Positions 23,701 to 35,700 of a stretch of 43,633 nt of DNA are shown in pieces. The notes under the pieces were generated by a model that searched no databases, was not told where the DNA came from, and saw nothing but the letters and a program-made list of their open reading frames with translations. Where the stretch lies: assembly GCA_030248225.1 (NCBI GenBank), contig JASANE010003451.1:1-43633 (forward strand), given 5' to 3'. Every line of letters begins with the position of its first letter. The first letter of the stretch is position 1. The position numbers were made by a program, and so were the translations under genes. This DNA comes from Trileptium ribeirensis (lineage: Eukaryota; Nematoda; Enoplea; Enoplida; Thoracostomopsidae).

Positions 23701-26700
23701 TATTTTATAAATAGAATTTTTTTAAGTTAACCGAGAATACTACATATAATATTTTGCATTATCTAGTGAACCTCGTTACGCAGATTTGAGCTATGTGCGG
23801 AATAGAACACTGAAGTCAGTGTTCTATTAATTCCTGTTCATTAGACAATGTTCAAGCAAAGCAGACTTTATTATTAAAATTTTTTCCGTGGTTTTAGTTT
23901 GTTACTTGTAGTTTTAGGGTGCAAAACATTAAATCTATCATGGATGTACATCGGATGGTAGTTAATAATTGTTACTGATGCTTAACACCTGTCTTATTAA
24001 TTGAGAATTAATAATAATTGTCAGTCCATAGCAAAACAGTTCGCCAGGATTTCGGACTTAAAAAATCGAAACATTTGAATCGATTATGTCAGCGTGAAGC
24101 ATCGAATCAACCTGTTCTATCTTCGTGACTGTGTTGTTTCTACGCCGTACTTCCCGGTGTTTAAACCAGAAAAAACGTACCCATTTCTCAAGATTCTGCA
24201 GAAAGTTTTCAGAAAATTAGTTTAGCGGCTAGTTCGGTATTGATGCTATGTTGATTTATTTTGTGTACTTTATTTTCGAATATTTTTACATCATATTGGG
24301 AATTTGTATTATTACACAACTACTGATCTTTTACTGTGCGAAATTAATAATTCTTTTATTTTGCCCCAAATTTCAACTAATTTAGAGTTATGGTGCAGAC
24401 AGTTTTCCCAATTCGCTCGAGCGAAACGAAACGGGAGCAACGTCGTCTTTAGACAGTGATTCTGGTCAGTAGCATTTGCATGTTATTTCTAATTGGTCGT
24501 TTATTGCGTTTCCAGATTTTTCAAAATATACAGTCACAGCCAGAAATTGGTGCATAATAATTGATCGAAAGCGACCGAAATTTCGATCGATTTTGATTAA
24601 ACGAAATTTCGTTCGATGTCGATTGGTTTCGATTTTCGCACAGTTATATAAATTTCAAAATTGTAAAAAAACTATGATTGAGCGAAATTTCGATCGTTTT
24701 CGATAGCACAATATTGCGTTATTCAGGTCGTGTTTACTGTGTTATTTTATATCATTGCTCAGTATGTTACAGCTATGTGTAATAAACATGACTGTATAAT
24801 TAGCGCAGGTCTGTTGACATATTTTAGTTTATGAATAGACAAAATCTCACCAATATTCAGCAAATTGAAGTTCAGGAATTCCAACCATTCTGAAATTCCA
24901 TTACCTTAATAACTCAAACTTTCTGAATTTTTGGGAATTATACCTGAAAAATTACCAGCAAAATTTTAAGTGTGGTTTTGTAGAAGTACTTCATTTTATG
25001 AGTAAGTGAGTAAGTAAGTTTTATTTTATAAGATTTTAAGTACTTCATCAATAGTTTTAAGAGGCCCAGGGGCCCTGTTGCGGGTTCCACGGGGTCGGAA
25101 CCATGGACACCGCGCTTGTCCAGTATATGGCACAATTTCTGTTTCCAAGGGGTGCTTTGAAATGTAAACAACATTTTTAGAATTCAGAGTTTTGTCAAAA
25201 AACACTAAAATAATGGCCCCTGGGTTGAAAACCCTTGGTCACACAAAATATTCTCTCTCCGTTTCTGCGTTCATTTGAAGTGTTTGTGTTTGACAGAAGC
25301 ATCCTAATTACGTATCCAAAATTGCCAAAGTTTAAGCTTAGTTACAGCGGTTTGAAGCCCACGATAGTCTCTTTTGATTGAGTTCAGGCGATTGCGAATG
25401 CAACTTGAAATTCTAACTTTCACAACTACTACGTATTTAAAGATTGTAATATCGTTTATTTTTGTACATAAATTATTAGCTAGTTCCAAGTATTTTTATA
25501 ATTTTTAGTGTTGTACCGGAGCAACAATTCTACCGGGGTCGGGGCCGGAGCCGGGGCTAGCCTACCGGGGCCGGAGCAAGGCTAAGCTTACCGCGGCCGG
25601 GACCGGGTCTGGCGGAAAAGTACTATGTGTTCGATTTTCCAGTTTATATAGAGCATATATACCACATATACATACATACATCCCGACACGGGGGTGGGAA
25701 GGAGTAAAAACCTCCTGGGAACCTTGATCCCCCACCCCCGCAGAGTGAGGTGAACTCATAGGCGAAAATTTGACGCCGGCGACCAAAAAAGGCCTTAACT
25801 CTACCTTATCGACCTCCCCCTAGAAAAATTTCACCGGATACCGGGGGTTTACTTCCTCGCCAGGGGGGGTTCTACCCCATTGGCATGTATGCTTCGTCGG
25901 CATGTATGTTAATATACCAAAAACCAAATCATTGTTTAATTACTATTCTTAAAAACCATAGCCGAAGTTTGTCTGTATACGTAATAATTTTGTTGAAATA
26001 TCAAAAACTAAACGCAAATCGTTTCAACTAGTTTAATAAACTGTACGAGGTCACAATTTCAGGAAGGTGCTATGGAATTTGCACTGTTTTAGTTAGTAGC
26101 AAGCATTATATTTTCAGCTAAAGCTCTAGATTGTTTATCTGCTCTACTAATTTGGTACCAGAAATATTTTTTCTGAAACAGTAGTCCGGCACCTAAATTT
26201 ATCTTTACCGGGCCGGGGCTTCGATGTTTCCCCGACCCGGGGCTAAATTTGTTGCCCAGGGTCGGGGCTAAGCCCCGGTACATGCCTAATATTTTTCTAA
26301 TTAAACTGCGACTTTTAACCCAACGGTTAAAGCTTAACATCTGGTTAGAAATCGCTTCAGCCTCACTGCTAAGACGTCTGTAATGGAATCTTCAAGTTTT
26401 TACTTTCAAACTGGTATTTTCAATTTTTGTGCCCACTGGAGCTGGTTTTGCTGCGGGTAAACAAAAAATTCGCTTGTCCTATTGAATCTCGGGGATCCGA
26501 TAATTTTGTCTGCTAATCAAGTGGCACCTACATTTCACAATTAAAAACCAATAAATGTTGACAAATAGTGCACGCACAATTTGGCGAAACCAGATTTACG
26601 ATCAAATTATTAATTCTTTTCTTTGTATATTGACACATTTCTCGCAACGTACATAGTGTGAAGAGTTAATTGTCGAGTTTGTCGCTCGGCGTGCGTTTGA

Positions 26701-29700
26701 ACGTAGCTTCTATAAAATCCTTTATAAAGCAAGGAACAGGTCCTATGGTGGATAGCGTGCAATATTTGCAACCGAGCGTTCTAGGTTCAAGCCGCGGATG
26801 AAGGAAGAGTGTGTTCAAGATTATACAAGCAACGCTTAGGCTTAAAAAGAAATGGTTAACTTTGAAATGCAAGTTTAGGCAATGTACTGTTAGTATTTTT
26901 GTAAACTAAAACTTTAATATTATTGTTGGGAATAAACTCATATATTGCTATATCGGTAAGGCCAGTTAAATACTATGCTGTGATATCTGTGTCGTTTGCA
27001 CAACGAACATCGAAATTGGGTTAAAACTTCGCAGGTGGGGTTGTGGTTTTTTATATCACTTTTGTAACACAAAAACTGTCCAAATTTGAGATGCCACGTG
27101 AATGCAAACGTGTTCTTGTAGTCCCAACTAAACTGTCATGGGCAGCAGTACTAAAATTTAAATTATGAAGATGACTGATATAATTTTAGACGTGAAGATG
27201 CTCGGGGTGGTTAGGAAAGTAACTCCGCGGACGCCATGGTACAGCGGATTAACTGCATTGTGGGACAACCATTTTAGTTGCCTTGTATATGTATATACTA
27301 TACCGTAGCGCACAGAAATTTACAAGAATTTTTTCAATAACATTTATTGAATATTAACATACGTCTGGCTAAATAAGAAAAAAATGTATGCAAACATATT
27401 CTTAGCTTAAATTCGTTCACTGTAAATTAAACAGTATTTACTAAAATGAGCTTCTTGAAATTTAAATAAAGGTTTGAAATTTTACGATGTGGTTCTCCAT
27501 ATACGGATTATCCGATATAGCCCGTAATTTTACACGGATATCGTAAACTATATTCATGCCCATCACCAGTAACATTATGTATCAAAATAAATAATTTGAA
27601 AATTCGCGTTAGTCGTAGGTATTTCAGAAAAGTAATGCTGAAGACGAATTGATACAATATTAAACGTAATAAAAATAATTTGCTCTAGATTGTCACTTCG
27701 CGCTATAGTAGCCCTTGCATGAACATATCTGTATGCCACTTTTGGGGATCATAGCATTAATTTTCAGTGATTGGAAAATAGTTTCCTTATTTGGTGACAA
27801 GCACAATTTTGTGTCGTGTACCGCGTGCGTAACTGAAAAACATTTTACTGGTATTTTAAATTATAGCGGAGGCTGCTGCAAAGATAGTAGATTTAGTGCG
27901 CGAAATTGACTCATTGCCATCGGACAAAACTTTTGACAGTGACAACCGACTTCCTATTGGTGGGGCGACTGTAAAGTCAGGCTTATGTGTTCGTATCGAA
28001 ACGATGCATACAGAGGGTAACAACACGCCGGTTATAGGCGACGAGGAAACGCCAACTCCAAGGCCTGATGCGCCTGGTTTGAAATCAGTATTCCCAACGA
28101 ATGTGAAACCTCATAATGGTATGTTGTTTATGCCTACTTATTGAAATTGAGCAAGCGGAGTTTCACTGAGGGTGTTGCAGAAAATAGTGAAAATTTCTTT
28201 TTTGTCTGTCACTGTCATTCATAACTCATTTTCAGATGGACTGATTTCGGCAAATGTTTTTCTTCGATATTAAATGTGATGACTATGATCCGTTAAGGTG
28301 AACAGACCCCATCTTCAGTTCAGCACAACTCAGACCCAATCTTCCGGATCAAAATCACGAAACACAGGTTTTCAGGGTTCTTTGCCATATCAGGCCATAC
28401 GGGTGCCGGGGTTTCGCAGCCCACATCTGGCGACACAGACTTCGTATAGAAAAGCGTAGACCACCAGACAGAATCAGCTCGCCGAGATCTACAACTTTGT
28501 TGATCGATCTACGACTTTTGTGGGACCACTCTCTGGGGCGCAGTGTGCCGAATAAGTTTCGTTGACTTTGTCAGAAATAGTGATTTTTCATATTTGTAGT
28601 GTTACTGCTTTTTTTACCTTGCAATGAGTTCTTATTAGGTTATCAAACACGCTGAATTCGATGGTTTTGCTATATAAAGTCCAGCTTCACCATATACATT
28701 TTCATGGTGTTTCAAGGGTTTTACGTTCGACGAATCCGATTTTCAAACTGTGCGTTTTCACTTGCCTGAATATGTATTGCATGCAGGGCATCAACAATGG
28801 TCTATATATAGGTATTTCCGAGGTTTGAATACAGTGCTTAGGTTAGGTAGAGTGCGGCATGCATATTTCATGCTTTTCGATGGGTTTTGGATAAGTTTAG
28901 GCTCAATGAACCCGATTACCAGAATATGGGCTGTCTACAGTTCTTTGATTACATATTTCGTACAAGTCGTCAAGAATTGTCCATATTGATTTTCAGTAGG
29001 CTGAAGACGGTGGTTTGGTTATATAGAATTGTAAACGAGTATCTTATGCCTTTTCAGTCGTTTTCATGGGGTTTAGGATAAGTAAACCCGATTTCCAGAA
29101 TGTAGTTGGTCTTCAGTAGTTTGGTACATGGCATCAAACATAGCCTATATAGAGTGCTTTCTGTATGCTGAATACAGTGATTTGGTTATGTAGACTCCAG
29201 TGTAATAGTCCATGCCTTTTCTCAATCAACCCGATTTCCAGAATATATCTGTCTTCAGTTGTTTGGTTACGTGTTGCGTACAGGCCATCAAGAATTGTCT
29301 ATATAGGTTTTCCGGTAGGCTGAATACGATTATTTATTATCTAAAGACCACTTGATTTGTTGTGCGTTGTCTTTGATGAGTTTAGGGTCGACGAGGTTTT
29401 AGGAATTTCAGTGTGTTTAGGGATTAATAGGATGGTACAGTCTCGGACAACGATAAGTTTATAAAAACGACCGCATATCAAATGTAAATATTTGCCATGT
29501 TCTTTTATGTCAATTTGGGGTGCAAAATTTTTTGCCTGGATAGAAACAGGCCTAAATTTGGATCTATTTTTCCCTTTATAATATAAGCCTTAACTGCATT
29601 ATGCTGTTCCGGATTTAGCGCAGATTTTTGGAGGCTGTCTCTTATTGCAAATGCACTCAACGTCTGAGCGTCGGTAGATATACGTAATTATAATGATTAT

Positions 29701-32700
29701 AATCCATATTTCAGTGTTTTAGCATAGTTTCATGGTCATAGGAGCATCAATCTTCGCTTATTATGATTGCACATATCTGTGGGAAAAACGGTTGTTCGTT
29801 ACTTATTTTATAACATTACGAATACTTTGGTGTTACAGAATCTCAAGCTGGTAGTACGAATTCATCAATCATTCGCCGAACATCTGCACCAAAGGCAGTT
29901 CCGTACGTTCATAGGTACACAATCTTCGTACAATACTTTAATTGCAGCTACGGTACTTGTTGAATAAATTCTTGTGCATTGGTATTTCATTATGACATAG
30001 TGATAAAGTATATTGCAATACGATATACATATATATAATATGTTCGTATATATTATGCTGCGCTTGTTATATGCGGCCCAGCAGTTATGAGCATATTATT
30101 GATGTCATGTGGTGAAACATTAAATTATCGCATTAATAAAAAATTGTAGAGCGCGAGTTATACCTGAAAATTTAGTCATTATTATACTGGCTTGCAACGA
30201 TTTCTTCAATACTTATTGTACATAAAATTTATGCTGCTCTTTGGCTGTTTTTGCACTAATATAATGTGGATAAAATGTAGGATTAACATGCAATTGGCAC
30301 TAGGTGACAATCCGGGTTATTATGCCGAAGCATTGTGTGCAGGCTGGCCATGATGAATGCCCTTTACACCACCCATCATCTTAATGTAATGTGAGTTAGA
30401 GCTTAATTATTTAAATGCACGAAGAAAAGGTAGATTTTGTACACGTAGATAAGCCTTAATTTTTTGGTAAACGTACCTAGTCAATTTTTACTGTAAATAT
30501 AGCAAGTGGGTCATTTCACGAAACCATGTCATTTTAGTCGGGGGGGGGCTACATCGGCACTTTTTGGCCCATACCACCAGTCTTTTGTAAGGAAATTTAA
30601 TGTCGCTGTGAGATGTAGTAATAGCATATCCGACGATCATAACGATGTATAATGGACCTCTGTACCCCAAACATAGCAGGAGCCAGAGACCCTCAACCCG
30701 GGTTGGTCAAATGAAGCCAAAAACACATGTCCTAATATAAACGTTCGCCGTATCGCTAGCACGTGATACATATATGTGTTTTTCATTTCACTGTGATCCA
30801 TTGGTATTTGCTAATTTTTTTCGGAAAAACTTGGGAGTAAGCATCGACACTGAAGCTGACGTCAAGCTTCCGAAAATTTTTTTCGTGACATGTAGCCCCC
30901 CCCGACCAAGGTCAAATCTGGCAGCTTTCAGACGCTGGTAAATAACGTAAAAGTGCACTAGCGCCAAAAATGCTATATAACGGTAATCGCAATCAGTACA
31001 GGTGTTATTGAAAAAAAAGAATATCAGCGTCTGTCCATGTGTTATTTCATTATGAGGTCGGAGGACCAAACTTAAATTTAAAAAAGCCAAATTTAGCATA
31101 CAGTCTTACAATAGGCCGGATATAAACATAGTAATGCCCCACTAGAATCGACCCATCTATTAAAAAATTTTAATGAAAATGTAGCCCCTCCCCAACCTGG
31201 CGTGTAGCCCCCGCCGACCTGTAGCCCCCTCCGACCGCGTGTATAATAAAAGTAATCGAAGGTCGCAAGAATCATATTAGTATATAAGTTCATCATCATT
31301 GCACTATGATATGGGGCCGTGCTGTGAACTGGGCAGCTAGGAAACCCTTCTGCCTGCCCGCACATCTATTACACGCATTGTCCTTGGTATCATCACTTAA
31401 ATGTAAACTGGTCATAGATCAATTGTATTTGTTTTACACCAGCTTACATCTAGAATGTATAGAAGTAGCTAAAGTTTGGCGCGTTGCATGTTGTAGGAAG
31501 CTGTAGCCCTCCCGACCTGAGGTGTAGGCCCCCACCGACCTGAGGTGTAGCCCACCGACCTGAGGTGTAGCCCCCCCCGACTCAACATATCGGGGTGCCA
31601 TTTTTTACAAGGCCTAAGGATCTGCCTGAAATTTTTTCTCAGACATCCCCCGCTCATAGTTGGTTTGTGAGCATAAAATAGTATCTGTAGGTTCTGTCTC
31701 CGTTGCGCTAGAAAAACTTCTGCGACAGGCTTGTTCTAAATTGGTCGATTTTAACCCCAATAATGCCCTAGCAGCATCAATTTTAGTTCGCAAGTGCTCC
31801 AAGTGGCTTGACTAGGACCATTTTGGATGGACTTGCATAAAAATAGACCATGGTTCGCGTGTCACTCCGTCAACACTACAGAATATTGACTTATTTCGGA
31901 TTAAAATTTGACCCCCAGGGGGCCCTTTCCAACCCCTTTAGCAGGTTTCAGGTAGCTCGTTTTGCATAGAGACCTCGATATTCGAAAAATTCAGGGTTTT
32001 TTACATCGGAAGGGGTCTAGACACTGTACATTCGAAAACGTTTCATTTTGGCTTCAAAAAGTGGTGTTTCAAAAGTACATGGTTTCGTGCAATGATCCAA
32101 GTATATTATAAGAGTCTTGTTTTGGTGTTTCACAGTTCGTATGCCATAATCTTGTGGCAATCGCTGATTGCAAGCTAACAACAAAGCGACATTACATAAC
32201 AGTCATGTGATGTTGAATAATTAGGCGCAAAGCGACATATAATTATACATAGATGTATGTCTTTTGTTCTATACTGCCTGGCTCTTCTTGCTAGGGGGCG
32301 GTCAGAGCGTTCAATAAATTAAACAGTTGTTAGCGCGAATACGTCTCCGGTTTGAGCTTCACAGGCAGTGTTTATAAGCCAATGTTTGTGCCCTCGCAAC
32401 TTTTTGAAGGATTGTGCGCTGCAAGATCTCGGAACGGGGGTTATGGTAATGATCGCAATTTGGCAACCACTATCTCTGCCCGCCTTAAGAAGCCGTGATT
32501 TTTAGTCTAGATTGAAAACCAGTGGTGAAAACCAATAGTTTGGACGATGGTGATTACGAAATTTTGCCAAAATTTATTTTATATACTAATTTTCGACGCT
32601 AAATAGAATTTGTCAAAATTCGGTGAATGATGAAAATGTATTTGGAATTGTGAATGATGAAAATGTATTTGGAGTTACTCGCTGGCGTTTTTTGTTTAGC

Positions 32701-35700
32701 AGTATGCGAAGCAAAACGCGTAGCTCTTGCAGCAGAAGTTGTTTTGATTATATAAACATTCGCGTCTACTTAAAACGTTACAGGCAAATTTGGGTTACTG
32801 TGGTTTCCAGGTTAATTTTATGGTTTGGGTAGCATCCCACAAATGGGATAATAATTTTGACGTCAGCTATGACCCAGAGGAAGGGTGAGAATCCGAATAG
32901 TTAGAGTAGGTAAAATTTCAGCTTTTACTTCATTCACAAACGGTCTTCTATATCGGCGAGAACAAGTCGAAAAAAATTTTAAATAGCCAAATAGTCATTG
33001 TGCCACCAGTGCTCTATTTTATGACAATTTTACATCAAAATAATTACTTGTTTTCACCAAATTTCGATTGTCACCACCATTGGATTTTTCGCTGTGGACC
33101 AAAATCTGGATATCGGAAATAGAACAGTGATGTGGTGGCATTTAAGAGAGTGATCTCCAATAGGGTGATATTTAGCCTATTAGGGTCAACCCACCTTTTG
33201 TTGTCCTAATGCGAAAGCCGGGAGTTTTGTTCATGTGGTTATTTATTATACGATTTTTCCTCCAAGCGCACTCAATGGAAACTCCGCTGTCTTTGAGAGG
33301 AATATTGCTATGATACAGACTACTTATATTTCATTACTCCTAACCAACATAACAGTTACCGCCAAATGCACTGGGTAAGTTTCCACTTTTGCAATTGCAA
33401 GAATAGAGTCAATGTTAGTGTAATAGATTTTAATGACGTCACATAGGTATACCACGATTTAATTGTGTAGGTTGGGTTCTAGTAAAATTTGGAATAGAAT
33501 AATGAGAACGTAGTGTAGTATAGATTGCGTCTTGCATGGGTGAAACCTTTTAAATTCCGAGTCTGTGTGTGTGTGATCGGCCATTACTCGGGAACGATTT
33601 AACTGATTTTCATGATCATGGGCTCATTCGAACCAGCATAGTCGATTTACCGTGCAAGGGTCTTGCGTCTAGTGTCAGGGGTCAAAATGAGGGGTTTTTA
33701 CCCTATTTTAGAATCCTTCACGGAAGCAAGGGTATTTTTATCTTAACTTTTGAATTTTTTCTCTGTCTGATTCTATGGCATAGTAAAATGATAAATGCGG
33801 ATGCCTCTTGGTTTGTTTTTCGACTAAGGCTCCGGTTTTGGAGTTATGGGGTTTGAGGTATGGTGCCCCAATGGTTCCCCGACCTAAAATTCAAAAAATT
33901 TGTTCTGATTTCAAATTTGAGCTGATTGGATGTGCATGCAAAAGACGTAGGTGTATCTATGCTTCACTACGTTTTGCAATCTCGATACAGTTACTAGTAT
34001 CTATAATTGGGATGAATGTCTGGCATTCGATTTTAGAGTCTTGGCGTACGCTATTCTCGCTGTAGTTTATGCATTAAATGATATTTATTGTGCATTTTGA
34101 ACCTTCTAACAGGTTCCAAAACCAAAAAAATCAAAATCACGTCAAGCCTGTGATATCCCCCCAACGACAAACTGGAGACAACAGTGCTTCAGAAGATGTG
34201 AAACTACAGACCAGTGTATGTTGATTCTCTTGTCACCATTTTTGCTCGTATATTTAATGGACATTTTTATAATTTAAGCTATTGAATTTCTGGAGGATAT
34301 CAACACAGGCGCACCAGGCTTTAATATCCTGATGTTTTTCTCTTTATTACTCGATTTGTTCTCGCCAAACTTCTATGATACGTTAACATATTATCGGTAT
34401 TTTTATCTCATTCCGATTTCGATTTTTATGCGATAAGTGCTTTTCATACTATCTACATTATATCGAATCATCCTGGTCTTTTGTTTGCACACATTATGTT
34501 CGTAATGGCGATATTTGTCTATATTTTAGTTTATGTTTCTTCATAAAATGGTGCAAGGGATTGAAGGACTTTACTGCTTAATCATCATGGCTATAATATT
34601 ATCTTTGATCTCTCCAGCAAAAATTGGTTTTAAAATTTACAATTTTGACACGTCCAGTTTAAAATGCTTCAGTGTACATTGGCTTTTTGTCACGGCTCTG
34701 TCAAAGAGATTACAACGCTCATGGAGATTTTTTCTTTTCTCTTCAAGAGACATAAAACTAAAAAATATCGAACAATAAAAGTATTTTCGTAAACTAAAAG
34801 TGTTGGGATTATTGAATTTGCAGTGTTGGAAACTTTTATGCTGTTTCAGGTTATATCATTATACTGCTTCCCTACTGTAAATTTAATTTAGGACGGGACT
34901 CCAACTGCTGCAAACGTTCCAGAATCTGTAGCGCCAACTAAGCAAGACCTGCTAGAGTGGTGCCAAGAGGTCACAAAAGACTATCGTGATCGTGGTGTAC
35001 GGATAACCGGATTTGGGCCGTGCTGGCGTAATGGACTGGGATTTGCTGCAATTATTCACCATTTTCGGCCCGATCTTATCGATTTCGATTCTCTCAACGA
35101 TACAAATACTCCTGTAGCAATCGAAGAAAATTGCAAAATTGTAGGTTATTAGTTTATTTTAGCTTGATTTGCGACTGTATGTTTGAAATGTATTGATTTG
35201 CTTCTGAGTAGTTATTAATGTATGGTAACTAATGATCTTGTAATAGAATTTTACTAGAATTTCTAAGTTTCAATTCTGAGATGATTCGGTTAATATAATC
35301 GAACCACTTATAATCAAACTTCTGCTATAGCGAATTTCAACCTCACTGACAGTTTGTGTATTTTTAGCTAGGCTGCTGTTTTTGTTGAAACGCTGCGGTA
35401 ATAAGTGCTCTGAGCTGTGCACGTTGTATTGATTTTTTAATAATAACATTGGGACGTATTGAAGTCTTTAGCACGTTATAGGTGTCGTAACAGGTAACTA
35501 AGATCCATGTTGACAAATTAATTAATCGAAAATAATCTAGTATTCAAAATAGTGTTAGCACCTTCCTCTTTATTTTATTTTTGCCGAGGTAAGAATTATC
35601 TTTGATAGTGGTTGCTTCCTCAGACAGATATGAAGAGTTCATATGTCTTGCACCGCAGACTGTCGTGCTCTCTATGGTTATTTTTAGGCATTTGATGCTG

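Larger units (their letters stand above)
24465..27866 (+). other. EHBP1: EHBP1 intron with transposon remnants
   Basis: This intron of 3402 bp holds the candidate mariner-like MITE, the hAT-like element at 25506-26288 and a tRNA-like segment at about 26741-26803. Between 25018 and 25090 a GTAAGTGAGTAAGTAAG run leads into a GC-rich patch that resembles repeat debris. From 26804 to 27866 I see nothing supported. Confidence 0.6.
29915..34112 (+). other. EHBP1: EHBP1 intron, 4.2 kb
   Basis: The largest intron seen. It contains the inverted-repeat element at 30508-32098. From 32099 to 34112 there is a short GTGTGTGTGTG tract near 33564 and AATGATGAAAATGTATTTGG repeated at 32624-32671, but no element ends or credible frame. 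Frames at 33569-34065 have no recognisable protein. Confidence 0.6.
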
